NCBI GenBank assembly: GCA_028287115.1
Contig: JAQBQF010000032.1
Location: forward strand, 1-35,394
From: Myxococcales bacterium
GTDB lineage: Bacteria; Myxococcota_A; Polyangia; Haliangiales; Haliangiaceae
Reading direction: 5' to 3'
DNA: 35,394 nucleotides
A model generated the notes under the pieces. It was not told the origin of the DNA. It did no database searches and saw only the letters and a program-made list of their open reading frames with translations. Position 1 is the stretch's first letter. Every line of letters begins with the position of its first letter. This document shows, in pieces, positions 9,404 through 18,449 of this stretch. The translations under genes were made by a program, and so were the position numbers.

Positions 9404-9485
9404 GCGACTTCAGCGGAAGTAAGGGTCAGACACTACAAGTACTACTTAGGGGCGAATCCCGGACAAGGTGGTGGAGCGAGTTGCA

Positions 9486-11141
9486 CTACTTGTTTGGTGG
9501 TACCGACACGCTGCGTCGATACAGCGACACGATCGGCACGCCGTCGGCGCGCAGCACGTAGATCGGCTGCACCGTGCCGTATGCATTCCAGATCAGGTAG
9601 TCGTGCCGATTGAAGTGCTTCTCGTGAATCACGAGTGCGAGCCCGCTCTGCGCGATACCTGATCCTTCCCAGCCGGCGTCGGGATAGCCGGACGGCAGAA
9701 GGCCCAGCTTCTCATACCAGCCCCATGCAGGTGACGCGTCGTGCGAGTAGACGCGCGCGGGTGGTTGCTTCGCGATCTCCGGCAATACGCCGCGTGCGGC
9801 GACGCCCCAGAACTGGCGATTCATGCCGAGGTCCGCACCTCCGGGCGCACCACCGGCGAGCGCGTTGTACCCCGTGAGAGCGTACGGCTGCGCGGTGAAG
9901 GTCTCGGTCGCCGCCGCGAGCACCAACGTCGACGCAACCAGTCCAACCGCGATCCGATCATGCAGCGGAATGCTCCGAGGGAGATGAGCGACGGCCTCGC
10001 CGATCGGACGCAACGCCGCGAGGTAGCTCGCTGCTCGCCGTGCCGCCCACACCGCGCCGACGCCCGCGGCGATGCAGATCGTCGGCAGCGCCGGCATCCA
10101 GTGTTTCTCCGCGCCGAAGATCGGCGTCGAGCCGAGGAAGAACGGTCCGAGCGAGGCACCGGCCGACAGGACGAGCAGCAGGACCGGCGCGTGCTCGAGA
10201 GCGGCGGTCTTGCGGCGCGCGATCCACACGCCGGCACCGAGCGCGCTCGCGGCGAGCGTCGCGACTGGGATCGTCAGCAGCGTCGTGACGAGCGCGACGT
10301 GCCACGGGAACCGCGGCGCGTTCCAGTTGTGCCCGAGGTATTCGTAGTTGTAGTGGACGTGCGTCATGTGGAACTTGAGCCACTCCTGCACGTGTCCGAT
10401 CGGCTCGAGCCACAACCAAGGCCACACGACGAACAGCGTCAGCGGGCCGAGCACCGCGAGCGAGATGATCACGCGCGGACGAAATTGCACGAGGCCGCGC
10501 CACTTGCCCGCACGCCACGCGACGACGAGGTAGTGCAAGCCGAGCGCGAACGGCAACAGGAACGCGTTGTGCTTCGTCGCGAGCGCGAGGCCGAACACCA
10601 CACCCACGCGCCACGGCCACTTCGCATTCGTCACGAGCGCGCGCCAGTACGCGTAGACCGTCGCGAACCAAAGCGTCATGATCGGCGCGTCGAAGCACGC
10701 GAGCCCGGCGTGAAACAGCGCACGCGGCAACAGCAACAAGCACAGCGCCGCGATCACCGCCTCTGCGAGACCCCACAGCGATAAGGCCATCGTGAACACG
10801 AGCAGCACGAGGACACCGTGGAGGACCGCCGCCGGAAATCGAAACGCGGTGAGCTCCCCCGCGATCCCGAGCTTGTCGTGGAGCACGCGATGCGACAGCC
10901 CCGACAGCGTCTTCATCAGCGGCGGGTGTTCGTGATTCTCTTCGAACGTGCGCTTGATCCGGTCGCCGCCGAAGCCGTGGTCGAACGTCACGAGGCCGAG
11001 CCACCAGTCGGCGTAGTGCGTGCCGGCAGAAAAATAGACGACCTCGTCGCGCGCGATCCCGACGTCGCGCTGATTGATCGTGACGGTGACGACCGTCGCG
11101 AGCGCGAGCAGCCAACCGATCACGCGCGGCTGGACCTTCAC
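9486..11141 (-). CDS. GT-C membrane glycosyltransferase (PMT family)
   Basis: A 551-residue polytopic protein of the PMT/GT39 group. The first external loop has GIARDEVVYFSAGTHYADWW, with the Asp-Glu pair expected for catalysis. It is followed by EENHEHPPLMKTLSGL, the HPP motif seen also in the enzyme at 920-2926. Multiple hydrophobic helices follow, and the C-terminal 120 residues are soluble. The start is GTG, sharing GTGA with the stop of the upstream gene 11138-11938, so the two form a coupled pair. It probably adds a sugar to an envelope glycan or protein at the periplasmic face. Donor and acceptor are unknown. Confidence 0.82.
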   Translation of the reverse strand: MKVQPRVIGWLLALATVVTVTINQRDVGIARDEVVYFSAGTHYADWWLGLVTFDHGFGGDRIKRTFEENHEHPPLMKTLSGLSHRVLHDKLGIAGELTAFRFPAAVLHGVLVLLVFTMALSLWGLAEAVIAALCLLLLPRALFHAGLACFDAPIMTLWFATVYAYWRALVTNAKWPWRVGVVFGLALATKHNAFLLPFALGLHYLVVAWRAGKWRGLVQFRPRVIISLAVLGPLTLFVVWPWLWLEPIGHVQEWLKFHMTHVHYNYEYLGHNWNAPRFPWHVALVTTLLTIPVATLAASALGAGVWIARRKTAALEHAPVLLLVLSAGASLGPFFLGSTPIFGAEKHWMPALPTICIAAGVGAVWAARRAASYLAALRPIGEAVAHLPRSIPLHDRIAVGLVASTLVLAAATETFTAQPYALTGYNALAGGAPGGADLGMNRQFWGVAARGVLPEIAKQPPARVYSHDASPAWGWYEKLGLLPSGYPDAGWEGSGIAQSGLALVIHEKHFNRHDYLIWNAYGTVQPIYVLRADGVPIVSLYRRSVSVPPNK

Positions 11142-11938
11142 TTGCGCGCTTCCGCGGCGAAGCAGATCAAACGATCCGCCGCCGTCGCGCTGATGATGAA
11201 CGTCAGGTCGGCCGCGCCTGGCGTGGTCGTCGCTTCGAACCGGACCCAGCCGTCGTCGACGCCGGGCTCGGCGCTCGCGATGACGTTGTGATCGAGCTCG
11301 ACCTCGAGCTTTCCGGGCGCGCGGATATCGCGGCGCTTGAATACATCGGCGAGCCCGACGTAGCCGACGAGCTGCGAGCCGAGCGCGAGCTGCGGAAACG
11401 TGATCCGGACCGGCTTGCCGGCTTGCGGGATCACCTGGATGCAGCGATGCGGCGCGAACCCGACCTCCGCGAGCTCGAGGGTCGGCCCGCTCTGTCCTGC
11501 ACTCTCGGTCTTCGCCGTCGACACCAGATCGCGAACGTCGGCGAGCACGGTCACCGGCGCGCGCTCGTAGCGGCGCACCGCGACGCCATCTGCATCGTTG
11601 CTCGACACCGGCTCGAGCCCCGCGACCTCCGGCGCATGCGCGCCACGGATCGCGAGCTCCCAGATCCGGCCATAGCGCGCCGCATCCATTCGCGCGGCCA
11701 TGTCGATCGGGATCAGGTCACCGAGGTGCAGCCGGCCTACGGGATCTACCCAGTCCGGCGCGAACACGATCAAGTCACCGGGCCGATAACCCGCGCGGAC
11801 GATCTCGCTCGCGCGATTCCAGGCCGCGTCATCGGGCGTCGCATCAGCGGCGTGCCGCGTGGAGCAAACTTCCCACAGCGAGATGCTGACGAGGAGCAGC
11901 GCCGGCAACACGGCGATCGGCGACGGTCTCGTCGACAC
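11138..11938 (-). CDS. membrane-anchored hypothetical protein coupled to GT-C gene
   Basis: About 266 residues if started at the GTG at 11938. The N-terminus is a single hydrophobic segment (PSPIAVLPALLLVSISLWEV), either an uncleaved anchor or a signal peptide. The rest is soluble and should face the periplasm. The region GYRPGDLIVFAPDWVDPVGR resembles the soluble tail domains found in some GT-C enzymes, followed by a predicted beta-rich C-terminus. I do not recognise the family. The stop overlaps the start of the glycosyltransferase at 9486-11141, which suggests that the two act together. The frame is open up to 12025, but the extension has no export signal and looks non-coding. Confidence 0.62.
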   Translation of the reverse strand: MSTRPSPIAVLPALLLVSISLWEVCSTRHAADATPDDAAWNRASEIVRAGYRPGDLIVFAPDWVDPVGRLHLGDLIPIDMAARMDAARYGRIWELAIRGAHAPEVAGLEPVSSNDADGVAVRRYERAPVTVLADVRDLVSTAKTESAGQSGPTLELAEVGFAPHRCIQVIPQAGKPVRITFPQLALGSQLVGYVGLADVFKRRDIRAPGKLEVELDHNVIASAEPGVDDGWVRFEATTTPGAADLTFIISATAADRLICFAAEARK

Positions 11939-12513
11939 CGCGGCCACGCTACCACGACGACCGTCGCAAGGCCGCAAACCGGCGCGGTCAAGCGAGCCGG
12001 AGATGCACCAGAACCGCAAGGACACGAGCCGCGAACGTCAGACCGAAGGAGAAGGCGCTGAGCCGTCCACCATCGAGCTCGACCGGCCGAAGAGAATGCG
12101 CGGCAGCGCTTTGGACGGCGCCAGATCGATCGTCGGCCAAGTGGTCGAGGACGAGATCAACGTGTGACCCGATCTTCGCTGTGCTGCATTCGCGCGGAGC
12201 GCGGACCGAACCGCAAGGGCGCGACGACGCAACGAAAGGGAGCTGATCGAATTCTCGTGCTCGGGTCTTCCCATTCAGATCTGGTTGCGGCTCTGCGGCC
12301 CCTCTCTGAAGCGGTGCTCGATCTTCCAGGCGCGAATCGCGGGGTTCCCGAGATCCCAAGGCGGTAGACGGCAACCGGAGATCTCTCCCGCTCATCGAGC
12401 GTGGCCGCCGGAGCAACTTCTGCTTTGTCCGAACTTTGCGTCCCTCGCGCCTTTGCGCCAATCTGGGGCCTGCCCTACAGCGGCACCGGCGCGACCGTAT
12501 ATAGTGGCGCCAG
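11939..12513. other. 575-base intergenic region with degenerate CGCAAGG-type repeats
   Basis: No gene is supported; the open frames here are short and rich in Arg, Ser and Pro. The motif GAACCGCAAGG occurs twice (near 12012 and 12207). The reverse strand near 12440-12460 reads GGCGCAAAGGCGCGAGGGAC, a similar CGCAAAGG/GGCGCGA theme. These look like copies of a short dispersed intergenic repeat, loosely like the CGCCAAGGCGCC cores at 26.4-26.9 kb. The region separates divergent genes and must hold their promoters. Confidence 0.4.
12498..12505 (+). promoter_or_regulatory. candidate -10 box for a leaderless transcript
   Basis: TATATAGT lies 8 bases before the GTG start at 12514. Transcription from it would begin within a few bases of the start codon, leaving almost no leader. 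No Shine-Dalgarno sequence is seen before the GTG, which fits. No good -35 hexamer is visible. Confidence 0.25.
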
Positions 12514-13884
12514 GTGGCCCGCTACCGACTTCACGCGATCCTGTTCGCGCTTGGGCTCGTCGCCTATGGCGCGATCGCCTGGGATCGAATCGGCAAGCAA
12601 TCGCAGGCGCCGCAGTTCGTCGTCCAGGCGGACGCGTGGCTGCACGGTCACACCAATGTCGAGCCGCCGTTCGTCGACGCAGATTGGGCAAAGATCGAGA
12701 CGGTCGCTCTCGACGACGGCACTGAGGTACGCGGGCGCCGGATGAGCACGCGGCCGCTGTTTCATCCGCTCCACGGCGACAACATCCCGATCGCACGCGT
12801 CAAGTCATCGCGCGGCCTCGCCTGGTACATGTCGTTCCCGCCGTTGCCGACGCTGCTGATGCTGCCGTCCGCGGCGATCTCCGGCCGCGATGGCAATGAC
12901 GTCATCCCGACGCTGCTGATCGCGGCGCTGATCCTGCCGCTCGCATTTAGCGTACTGCGCCGCCTCGCTGCCGCGGGATTGTCGAAACGCACCGAGCGCG
13001 AGGATCTCTGGCTCGTCGCCGCGCTCGCGTTCGGCACGGTCGCGTTCTTCGCGTGCGTGCAGGGCAAGGTCTGGTACACGGCGCAGGTCATCGGGCTCGT
13101 GCTGGCGCTCGCCTATGCATGGGCCTCGATCGAAGCGAAGCGCCCGATCCTCGCAGGCATCGCGCTCGGCGCAGCGGCGCTCACGCGCACGCCGATGGCG
13201 TTCATGTTCCCGCTGTTCGTGCTCGAGCTATGGCGCGTCAACGGAGGGCGCGCGGGCCTGCGCGATGCTCGCCGCACGGTGCTTCGAGCCTATGGCCGAC
13301 CGCTCCTCCGGTTCGCGATCCCGGTCGCCGTGTTCGCGATCGCCGGCATGATCTACAACTACATCCGGTTCGAATCACCGACCGAGTTCGGGCACACGTT
13401 CCTCGACGTCCGCCAGCAGCAGCAGATCGAGCAGTGGGGCCTCGCGAACTATCACTATCTGTCCCGCAACCTGACCGTCGCGTTGACCCTGCTTCCCGAT
13501 TGGCTCGGCCAGAAGCCGTGGGTGCAGGTCAGCGGCCACGGCCTCGCGCTCTGGATCACGACGCCCGCGTTCTTGCTCCTGCTGTGGCCGCGCGAGACGA
13601 ATCCGCTGCATCGCACGCTGTGGATCACCGTCGCGTGCGTCGCGATTCCGTCGCTGTTCTACATGAACTCGGGCTGGGTCCAGTTCGGCTATCGGTTCAG
13701 CCTCGATTACACGGTGTTTTTGGTGATGTTGCTGGCGATCGGCGCTCGGCCTCTCGGTCGCGTGGCGAAGGCGCTGATCATCATCGGAATTCTGATCAAC
13801 CTGTTCGGCGCAGTGACGTTCGACCGGTCGTGGCAGTACTACCGGGTCGGCGGCAATACATACGATGTCGTAGTAGCGCACTGA
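12514..13884 (+). CDS. polytopic membrane protein, possible GT-C-like enzyme
   Basis: A 456-residue integral membrane protein with a GTG start. Helix 1 (LHAILFALGLVAYGAIAW) is followed by an external loop of about 90 residues containing VQADAWLHGHTNVEPPF and FHPLHGDNIP. About ten further hydrophobic segments follow. The order of helix 1, a long acidic loop and then many helices is like GT-C glycosyltransferases, and the surrounding genes are of that class. However, I do not see the classical D-x-D or D-E motif in a clear setting, so the assignment is tentative. It is transcribed away from the 11138-11938 gene and followed by the small gene at 13909. Confidence 0.65.
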   Translation: MARYRLHAILFALGLVAYGAIAWDRIGKQSQAPQFVVQADAWLHGHTNVEPPFVDADWAKIETVALDDGTEVRGRRMSTRPLFHPLHGDNIPIARVKSSRGLAWYMSFPPLPTLLMLPSAAISGRDGNDVIPTLLIAALILPLAFSVLRRLAAAGLSKRTEREDLWLVAALAFGTVAFFACVQGKVWYTAQVIGLVLALAYAWASIEAKRPILAGIALGAAALTRTPMAFMFPLFVLELWRVNGGRAGLRDARRTVLRAYGRPLLRFAIPVAVFAIAGMIYNYIRFESPTEFGHTFLDVRQQQQIEQWGLANYHYLSRNLTVALTLLPDWLGQKPWVQVSGHGLALWITTPAFLLLLWPRETNPLHRTLWITVACVAIPSLFYMNSGWVQFGYRFSLDYTVFLVMLLAIGARPLGRVAKALIIIGILINLFGAVTFDRSWQYYRVGGNTYDVVVAH

Positions 13885-13908
13885 TCAAAACCGCGGAACA
13901 CTTCAGGC

Positions 13909-14169
13909 ATGCCCAAGCCCGAGCTGATCGAACGAGTTCGTCAGGTTCAAACCGAGCTTGGCAAGACGCAGCCAACGCCGGCGACGCGCGACGAGATCGA
14001 GCGGATGAGGCAGACGATCGAGCTCGCCGTGAAACAGCCGGAGCACGCAAACCTCCGATCGCTGCACGAGCGAATCGAGCGCGTGGCGAGCGGCTTCGAG
14101 GCCGCGCACCCGAAGCTCGCGACCCTCCTGAACGGCCTCGCGACGGAGCTCGCGGCCGCAGGCCTCTAA
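13909..14169 (+). CDS. small DUF4404-like coiled-coil protein
   Basis: An 86-residue cytosolic protein, highly charged and predicted mostly helical. It begins MPKPELIERVRQVQTELGKT and ends with a conserved-looking helix (LATLLNGLATELAAAGL). Length and layout resemble the DUF4404 family of small bacterial proteins of unknown function; this is pattern recall, not a search. The ATG is well placed 24 bases after the stop of the upstream membrane gene, so they may share a transcript. The third-position GC pattern supports real coding. Confidence 0.65.
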   Translation: MPKPELIERVRQVQTELGKTQPTPATRDEIERMRQTIELAVKQPEHANLRSLHERIERVASGFEAAHPKLATLLNGLATELAAAGL

Positions 14170-14299
14170 CCCGATCGACGGCCGCCGCCCGCTCATCCGC
14201 ATCGTCTCGATCACGGGTGATAGCTAGAACGCCGCGGCTGCGACACGTGGCGCACCGTCCCGCTGGGATCGCCTACGAGTTGCGGCGGCAGCGTGTGAA

Positions 14300-14330
14300 G
14301 ACCGGCTTTGGTCCGGCATCTATGCCGGTC
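14300..14330. terminator. hairpin between convergent genes
   Basis: CCGGCA-TCTA-TGCCGG (14313-14328) is a perfect 6-bp stem with a 4-base loop. An alternative, wider pairing GACCGGC/GCCGGTC spans 14300-14330. It lies between two convergent genes, so it could end transcription from both sides. There is no T run, so the call is tentative. Confidence 0.4.
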
Positions 14331-14352
14331 GTGCGGGCGGGCTGTTGCCCCG

Positions 14353-14649
14353 TCAAGGCCGGAACGGCTGCTCGTCTTTGCCGCGGACCGGATTCGCGAG
14401 CCTGCGGGCGACCGCGTCTTGCTCGTCCTTGGTCAGCCGGCGCACGTAGACGCCGGCGGCATCGATGCTGCGCGCCCCGAAGAAGCCCTCGGAGACGGCG
14501 TATTCGACCTCGATGATCATGTACGGGTCATCGCCGATCCACATCAGCTCGTGCTTGCGTGGAATTCCGACCCACGAGGAGAGCGTGAACTTGTCCCGAG
14601 ACCCGTCCTCGTTCAGGACGACCATCGTGATGCGTTCGGTCGCGGTCAC
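14353..14649 (-). CDS. hypothetical protein downstream of dapB
   Basis: A 98-residue soluble protein with a GTG start. It begins [20 protein letters not shown] and contains the hydrophobic strands [20 protein letters not shown] and a basic C-terminal helix. No signal peptide or membrane segment is seen. I do not recognise the family. It starts 15 bases after the dapB stop on the same strand and is probably the last gene of a dapA-dapB operon. Codon use matches its neighbours. Confidence 0.65.
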   Translation of the reverse strand: MTATERITMVVLNEDGSRDKFTLSSWVGIPRKHELMWIGDDPYMIIEVEYAVSEGFFGARSIDAAGVYVRRLTKDEQDAVARRLANPVRGKDEQPFRP

Positions 14650-14664
14650 GAGAGCACCCTAGCA

Positions 14665-15450
14665 CTACTTCAGGCCGAGGACATCGAGCATGTCGTAACG
14701 GCCGGCCGGCTTGCCCACGGCCCAGGCCGCGGCGCGCAAGGCCCCGGCCGCGAAGATCGACCGAGACGATGCGCGGTGGGCGAGCTCGATTCGCTCGGCA
14801 CCGCCGAAGAACGAGACGACGTGCTCGCCGACGACGTCGCCGCCGCGCACGGAATGCACGCCGATCTCGCCGCGCGGCCGCGCCCCGATATCACCGTCGC
14901 GCGAGTGACGCTTGACGCGATCGTAGTCGTTGCCGTGACCGTCGGCGATCGCACGCGCGATCGCGAGCGCCGTCCCCGAGGGTGCATCGCGCTTGCTGCG
15001 ATGGTGCGTCTCGACCACCTCGGCATCCCAGTCGCTGCCGAGGGCGCGCGCGGCCTGCTTGACGAGACCGAGCAGCATGTTGACACCGAGCGAGAAGTTC
15101 GCCGCCACCACCACGGGTGCGACGGCGGCGAGCTGCGAGATCGCGTACTCGTGGTCCTTGTCGAGACCCGTCGTGCCGATCACGGCCGCGCGGCGCAGCG
15201 GCGTCGCGGCCTGGGCAGCGGCCCGGGTCGCTTCGGGTGACGTGAAGTCGATGTAGACGTCGCAGGCTTCGAGCCCGGCGCTGAGATCCGCCCGCGCGGT
15301 CAGTCCCGGCGCGACCTGCGTGCCGATCACCGGTGACTCCGCGCGATCGATCGCCGCGCTGATCCGAACGTCCATGCGACCGGTCGCCGCCTCGATCACT
15401 GCCTTCCCCATTCGGCCCGAGGCGCCGAGCACACAGACGAGCGCGGTCAC
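14665..15450 (-). CDS. dapB: 4-hydroxy-tetrahydrodipicolinate reductase
   Basis: A 261-residue enzyme that reduces the product of DapA with NAD(P)H in the lysine/diaminopimelate pathway, supplying peptidoglycan and lysine synthesis. The nucleotide-binding loop GASGRMG is at residues 9-15. The catalytic signature [15 protein letters not shown] includes His149, His150 and Lys153 (equivalent to His159 and Lys163 of the E. coli enzyme). [12 protein letters not shown] is also present. The start is a GTG that overlaps the dapA stop (GTGA), so the two are translationally coupled. The longer open frame to 15903 is shadow sequence inside dapA. Length is normal for the family. Confidence 0.96.
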   Translation of the reverse strand: MTALVCVLGASGRMGKAVIEAATGRMDVRISAAIDRAESPVIGTQVAPGLTARADLSAGLEACDVYIDFTSPEATRAAAQAATPLRRAAVIGTTGLDKDHEYAISQLAAVAPVVVAANFSLGVNMLLGLVKQAARALGSDWDAEVVETHHRSKRDAPSGTALAIARAIADGHGNDYDRVKRHSRDGDIGARPRGEIGVHSVRGGDVVGEHVVSFFGGAERIELAHRASSRSIFAAGALRAAAWAVGKPAGRYDMLDVLGLK

Positions 15451-16334
15451 AGGAGTCCCTGCGCGCGCATCTCGATGCGGAGCTCTTCGACCAGCTTGCT
15501 CGTCGCGGGCACGAGCGGCAGCCGAACGTCCGTCGAGCAGCGGCCGAGCAGCGACAGCGCGGCCTTGGTCGGAGCCGGGCTCGGCTCGTGGAACAGTTGC
15601 TGGCTCAGGTGGCGCAGCTTGTAGTGCAGCTTCTTCGCGCGCTCCCAGTCGCCGGCCTTCGCCGCGTCCCACATCTCGGACATCTCGCGAGGCGCGACAT
15701 TCGAGACGACCGAGATCACGCCGCGCGCACCGATCGCATAGAGCGGAAACGCGGTGCCATCGTCGCCCGACAAGATCGTCATGCGATCGCTGACCTTCGC
15801 GACGAGCTCGCTGCCACGCACGAGGTTCCCGGTCGCATCTTTGATCCCGATGATGTTGGGCTCGTCGGCGAGCCGCGCGACGGTGTCGGTCAGCAGATCG
15901 CACGCCGTGCGCGAAGGCACGTTGTAGAGAATGATCGGCAGCTTCGTCGATCGCGCGATCGCCTCGAAGTGGCGGTACAGCCCTTCCTGATTCGGCCGGT
16001 TGTAATACGGCGTCACGTGCAGCAACGCATCCGCGCCTGCATCCTCGGACGCCTTCGTCAGCTGCAAGGCCTCGCTCGTCGCGTTACCGCCCGCTCCCGC
16101 GATCACCGGTACTCGGCCTCGCGCCGCCTTGACCGTCGCGCTGATCACGGCGACGTGCTCGTCGACGTCGAGCGTCGCGGATTCGCCCGTCGTACCGACC
16201 GAGACGATGCCGTCGACCCCGTTCTCGATCTGCCAATCGACAAGCTTCGCGAGCCCTTCGAAGTCGAGCTTGCCGCTCTTGAACGGCGTCACGAGCGCGG
16301 TGAGACAGCCTTCGATGGGTGCCAGCTTCGCCAT
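15447..16334 (-). CDS. dapA: 4-hydroxy-tetrahydrodipicolinate synthase
   Basis: A 295-residue TIM-barrel aldolase that condenses pyruvate with aspartate semialdehyde, the first committed step of diaminopimelate/lysine synthesis. Family residues are all visible: Thr48-Thr49 in VGTTGES, Tyr111 in TPYYNRP, the catalytic Tyr137 in IILYNVPSRT and the Schiff-base Lys165 in GIKDATGN. Length is typical. The ATG at 16334 follows a GGATGA ribosome-binding site. It is the first gene of an operon with dapB and the 98-residue gene, and is divergent from the Ser/Thr kinase gene. Confidence 0.97.
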   Translation of the reverse strand: MAKLAPIEGCLTALVTPFKSGKLDFEGLAKLVDWQIENGVDGIVSVGTTGESATLDVDEHVAVISATVKAARGRVPVIAGAGGNATSEALQLTKASEDAGADALLHVTPYYNRPNQEGLYRHFEAIARSTKLPIILYNVPSRTACDLLTDTVARLADEPNIIGIKDATGNLVRGSELVAKVSDRMTILSGDDGTAFPLYAIGARGVISVVSNVAPREMSEMWDAAKAGDWERAKKLHYKLRHLSQQLFHEPSPAPTKAALSLLGRCSTDVRLPLVPATSKLVEELRIEMRAQGLL

Positions 16335-16502
16335 GGGTCATTCATCCAACGTTTGGCTCCCGGAAGCAATTCCGCAGGCATAGCCAACGTACTCAGAGTT
16401 TTTCTGTCGGTTGCCCGGCAAGTTGCGCGTTAGATCGGGAGCGAAGTACCCGAGGCTGACCCGATGGTTTTGCAAGCCATGACACGCTTAAATGGACAGG
16501 TG

Positions 16503-18092
16503 ATGGGGACAGGTTCAGAGGGGTTGGTAGGGCAAGTGCTCGCGTCACGCTACGCGATCGACGGTCGCCTCGGCGACGGCGGGATGGGCACCGTGTATCG
16601 CGCGCGGCACGTCAAGATGGGCCGCATCTTCGCGATCAAGATCCTGCACCGCAGGCTCCTCGCGAACCCCAAGGTCGTGCGTCGGTTCGCGCGCGAGGCC
16701 GAGCTCGCGGGCCGCCTCGGGCATCCGAACGTCGTCGGCGTCGTCGATGTGGGCGAGACCCCCGATGGCCTCCATTACCTCGTCATGGAGCACGCGCCGG
16801 GCAAGAGCCTCGCGACGCTGATCGAACAAGAATCTCCGATGCCGGCCGAGCGCGTGATCGAGCTCGCGCGCCAGCTCTGCGATGGGCTCCAGCACGCGCA
16901 TGACGTCGGGCTCATCCATCGCGACTTCAAACCCGAGAACGTGATCGTCGATCGCGATGCACACGGTCACGAGACGCCGCGGATCGTCGATTTCGGGATC
17001 GCGATCGTCCGTGAAGACGTCGGTGATTCCTCCGATCCGAACGAGCGGCTGACCACGGCGGGGCTGATCATCGGAACGCCGCACTACATGGCGCCCGAGC
17101 AAGCGCGCGGCGAGGCACTCGATCATCGCGCCGACCTGTTCGCGCTCGGCCTTATCCTCTACGAGATGCTGACCGGCCGCCTACCCTTTGAAGGCACCGG
17201 TGTCGACATCGCGCGCGCCAACAGCTTCTCGAAGACGCCGCCGATGGGCGTCCGCGTTCCGACGGTCCAGGTCGATCCGCTGCTCGAGCAGCTCGTTCAC
17301 AAGCTGCTCGCGAAAACCCGAGACAACCGACCGCCCACCGCCGCCGCCGTGCGCGAGCTCCTCGACATGATCGAGCATCATCGCGGTGCCGCGGCCAAGG
17401 CGCTCGGTGTCCCGATGCCCGAGCTACCGCGCGCGCCGAAGGCCTCGGAGCCACCGTACAGCCATGAAGACAAGCTCGTGCTCGGCATCCAGCCGACCCA
17501 GCACATCGCGACCCGCGACCTGGTCGCGCAACCGACGCAGGACCTGCCACTCGAGGACCTGGTGCTCATCCCCCCTCGCCCATTGCGACGCAAGCACGTC
17601 GCGCTCGCCGCGGGTGCGCTCGCGATCGCGTTGCTCATCGTCGTGCTCGCGCTGCACGGCCGCGGACAGCCTGCCTCCGCGCCTGTAATCGCGCTCGCAG
17701 ATGCCAGCGTCTCCCTCGAGGAGCCATCGATCGCAACGCGCGACGATCGAATCCTGGACGTCCCCGTCCCCGCCGGTCCCGTCGATGCCGGCGTCACCGC
17801 GCTCAAGCCCGCACCTCGCCCGCGACCGCCTGCGGGCACCGGCTCGGCAGCGCCGAAATCGCCGACCCTGCCCGAGGCGCCCACCGCGACCGTACTCGCC
17901 GGTCTCTACGGCAGCGTCGGTCGCCAGCTTAAAGCTCTCGACGCCGCCAAGGGCGACGACGCGACGATCGATCTGTGGCCGCGCTACCGCTGGATCCGGA
18001 TCAACGAATCGCTCGTGACCGCCGACAAGCGCCGCGACGCCGCCGACATGCTCACGAAGCTGCGCGAAGACATCGCCGCTCGCGCGAAGTAG
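16503..18092 (+). CDS. transmembrane Ser/Thr protein kinase (Hanks type)
   Basis: About 529 residues. The N-terminal kinase domain has every key motif: glycine loop GDGGMGTVY (24-32), the ATP-binding Lys46 in FAIKIL, the catalytic loop HRDFKPEN (Asp141), DFG at 163-165 and GTPHYMAPEQ (191-200). A linker of about 90 residues leads to one membrane helix near 369-388 (VALAAGALAIALLIVVLAL). A Pro/Ala-rich extracytoplasmic segment and a small C-terminal domain follow. It phosphorylates Ser or Thr on unknown targets; this architecture is abundant in myxobacteria. The start at 16503 was chosen for the good fit of the kinase N-terminus; the frame is open back to 16464. It is divergent from dapA. Confidence 0.92.
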   Translation: MGTGSEGLVGQVLASRYAIDGRLGDGGMGTVYRARHVKMGRIFAIKILHRRLLANPKVVRRFAREAELAGRLGHPNVVGVVDVGETPDGLHYLVMEHAPGKSLATLIEQESPMPAERVIELARQLCDGLQHAHDVGLIHRDFKPENVIVDRDAHGHETPRIVDFGIAIVREDVGDSSDPNERLTTAGLIIGTPHYMAPEQARGEALDHRADLFALGLILYEMLTGRLPFEGTGVDIARANSFSKTPPMGVRVPTVQVDPLLEQLVHKLLAKTRDNRPPTAAAVRELLDMIEHHRGAAAKALGVPMPELPRAPKASEPPYSHEDKLVLGIQPTQHIATRDLVAQPTQDLPLEDLVLIPPRPLRRKHVALAAGALAIALLIVVLALHGRGQPASAPVIALADASVSLEEPSIATRDDRILDVPVPAGPVDAGVTALKPAPRPRPPAGTGSAAPKSPTLPEAPTATVLAGLYGSVGRQLKALDAAKGDDATIDLWPRYRWIRINESLVTADKRRDAADMLTKLREDIAARAK

Positions 18093-18449
18093 CCGTCCCC
18101 CCTCGACCGATCGCGCTCGCGTGTTCGCGTTGTGACAGTCCAGTGCCGGGCATCAAAGCTTCATGGATCGCTGACGCGGTCGCCATCCAGCGGCCCAGCA
18201 CGTTCCGCGGACCAAAGCGGTAGGTGATAGGACAACGATCACGAAGCCGCCGGCGGCGTTCGAATATCCAGCGCGAGCGACACCGCGCGACGCCCTTTGG
18301 ACGATGACTTCAAAGCCGCGATGGAGCACGACTCGCGACAAGCAGCGAGCCGATCAGCAGCGGTTCCGGATGCGTTACCCTGACGGGCAGCAGCGTTCGT
18401 ACTCACTGCCTACCGGCGCACGGGACTTCGAATCCAGCGCGAGGCCCAA
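18093..18449. other. intergenic region without a recognisable gene
   Basis: The spacer holds only short open frames without coding character. A direct repeat is visible: TTCGAAT followed within a few bases by CCAGCGCGAG, at about 18259-18276 and 18427-18442. No terminator or promoter can be assigned. It begins the accessory region that runs to 23.2 kb. Confidence 0.35.

Noticed and set aside
9404..9485. AAGGGTCAGACACT as a transposase-associated repeat
   Set aside because: It resembles motifs near REP-associated transposases, but only one copy is seen and no transposase is present.
11988..12461. 157-residue minus-strand frame in the intergenic region
   Set aside because: Low-complexity Arg/Pro/Ser sequence over the CGCAAGG-type repeats; no coding signal.
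16373..16463. tRNA-like stretch upstream of the kinase gene
   Set aside because: No cloverleaf pairing and no T-loop consensus could be found.
18153..18341. 62-residue minus-strand frame after the kinase gene
   Set aside because: No ribosome-binding site, no recognisable sequence and weak coding character.
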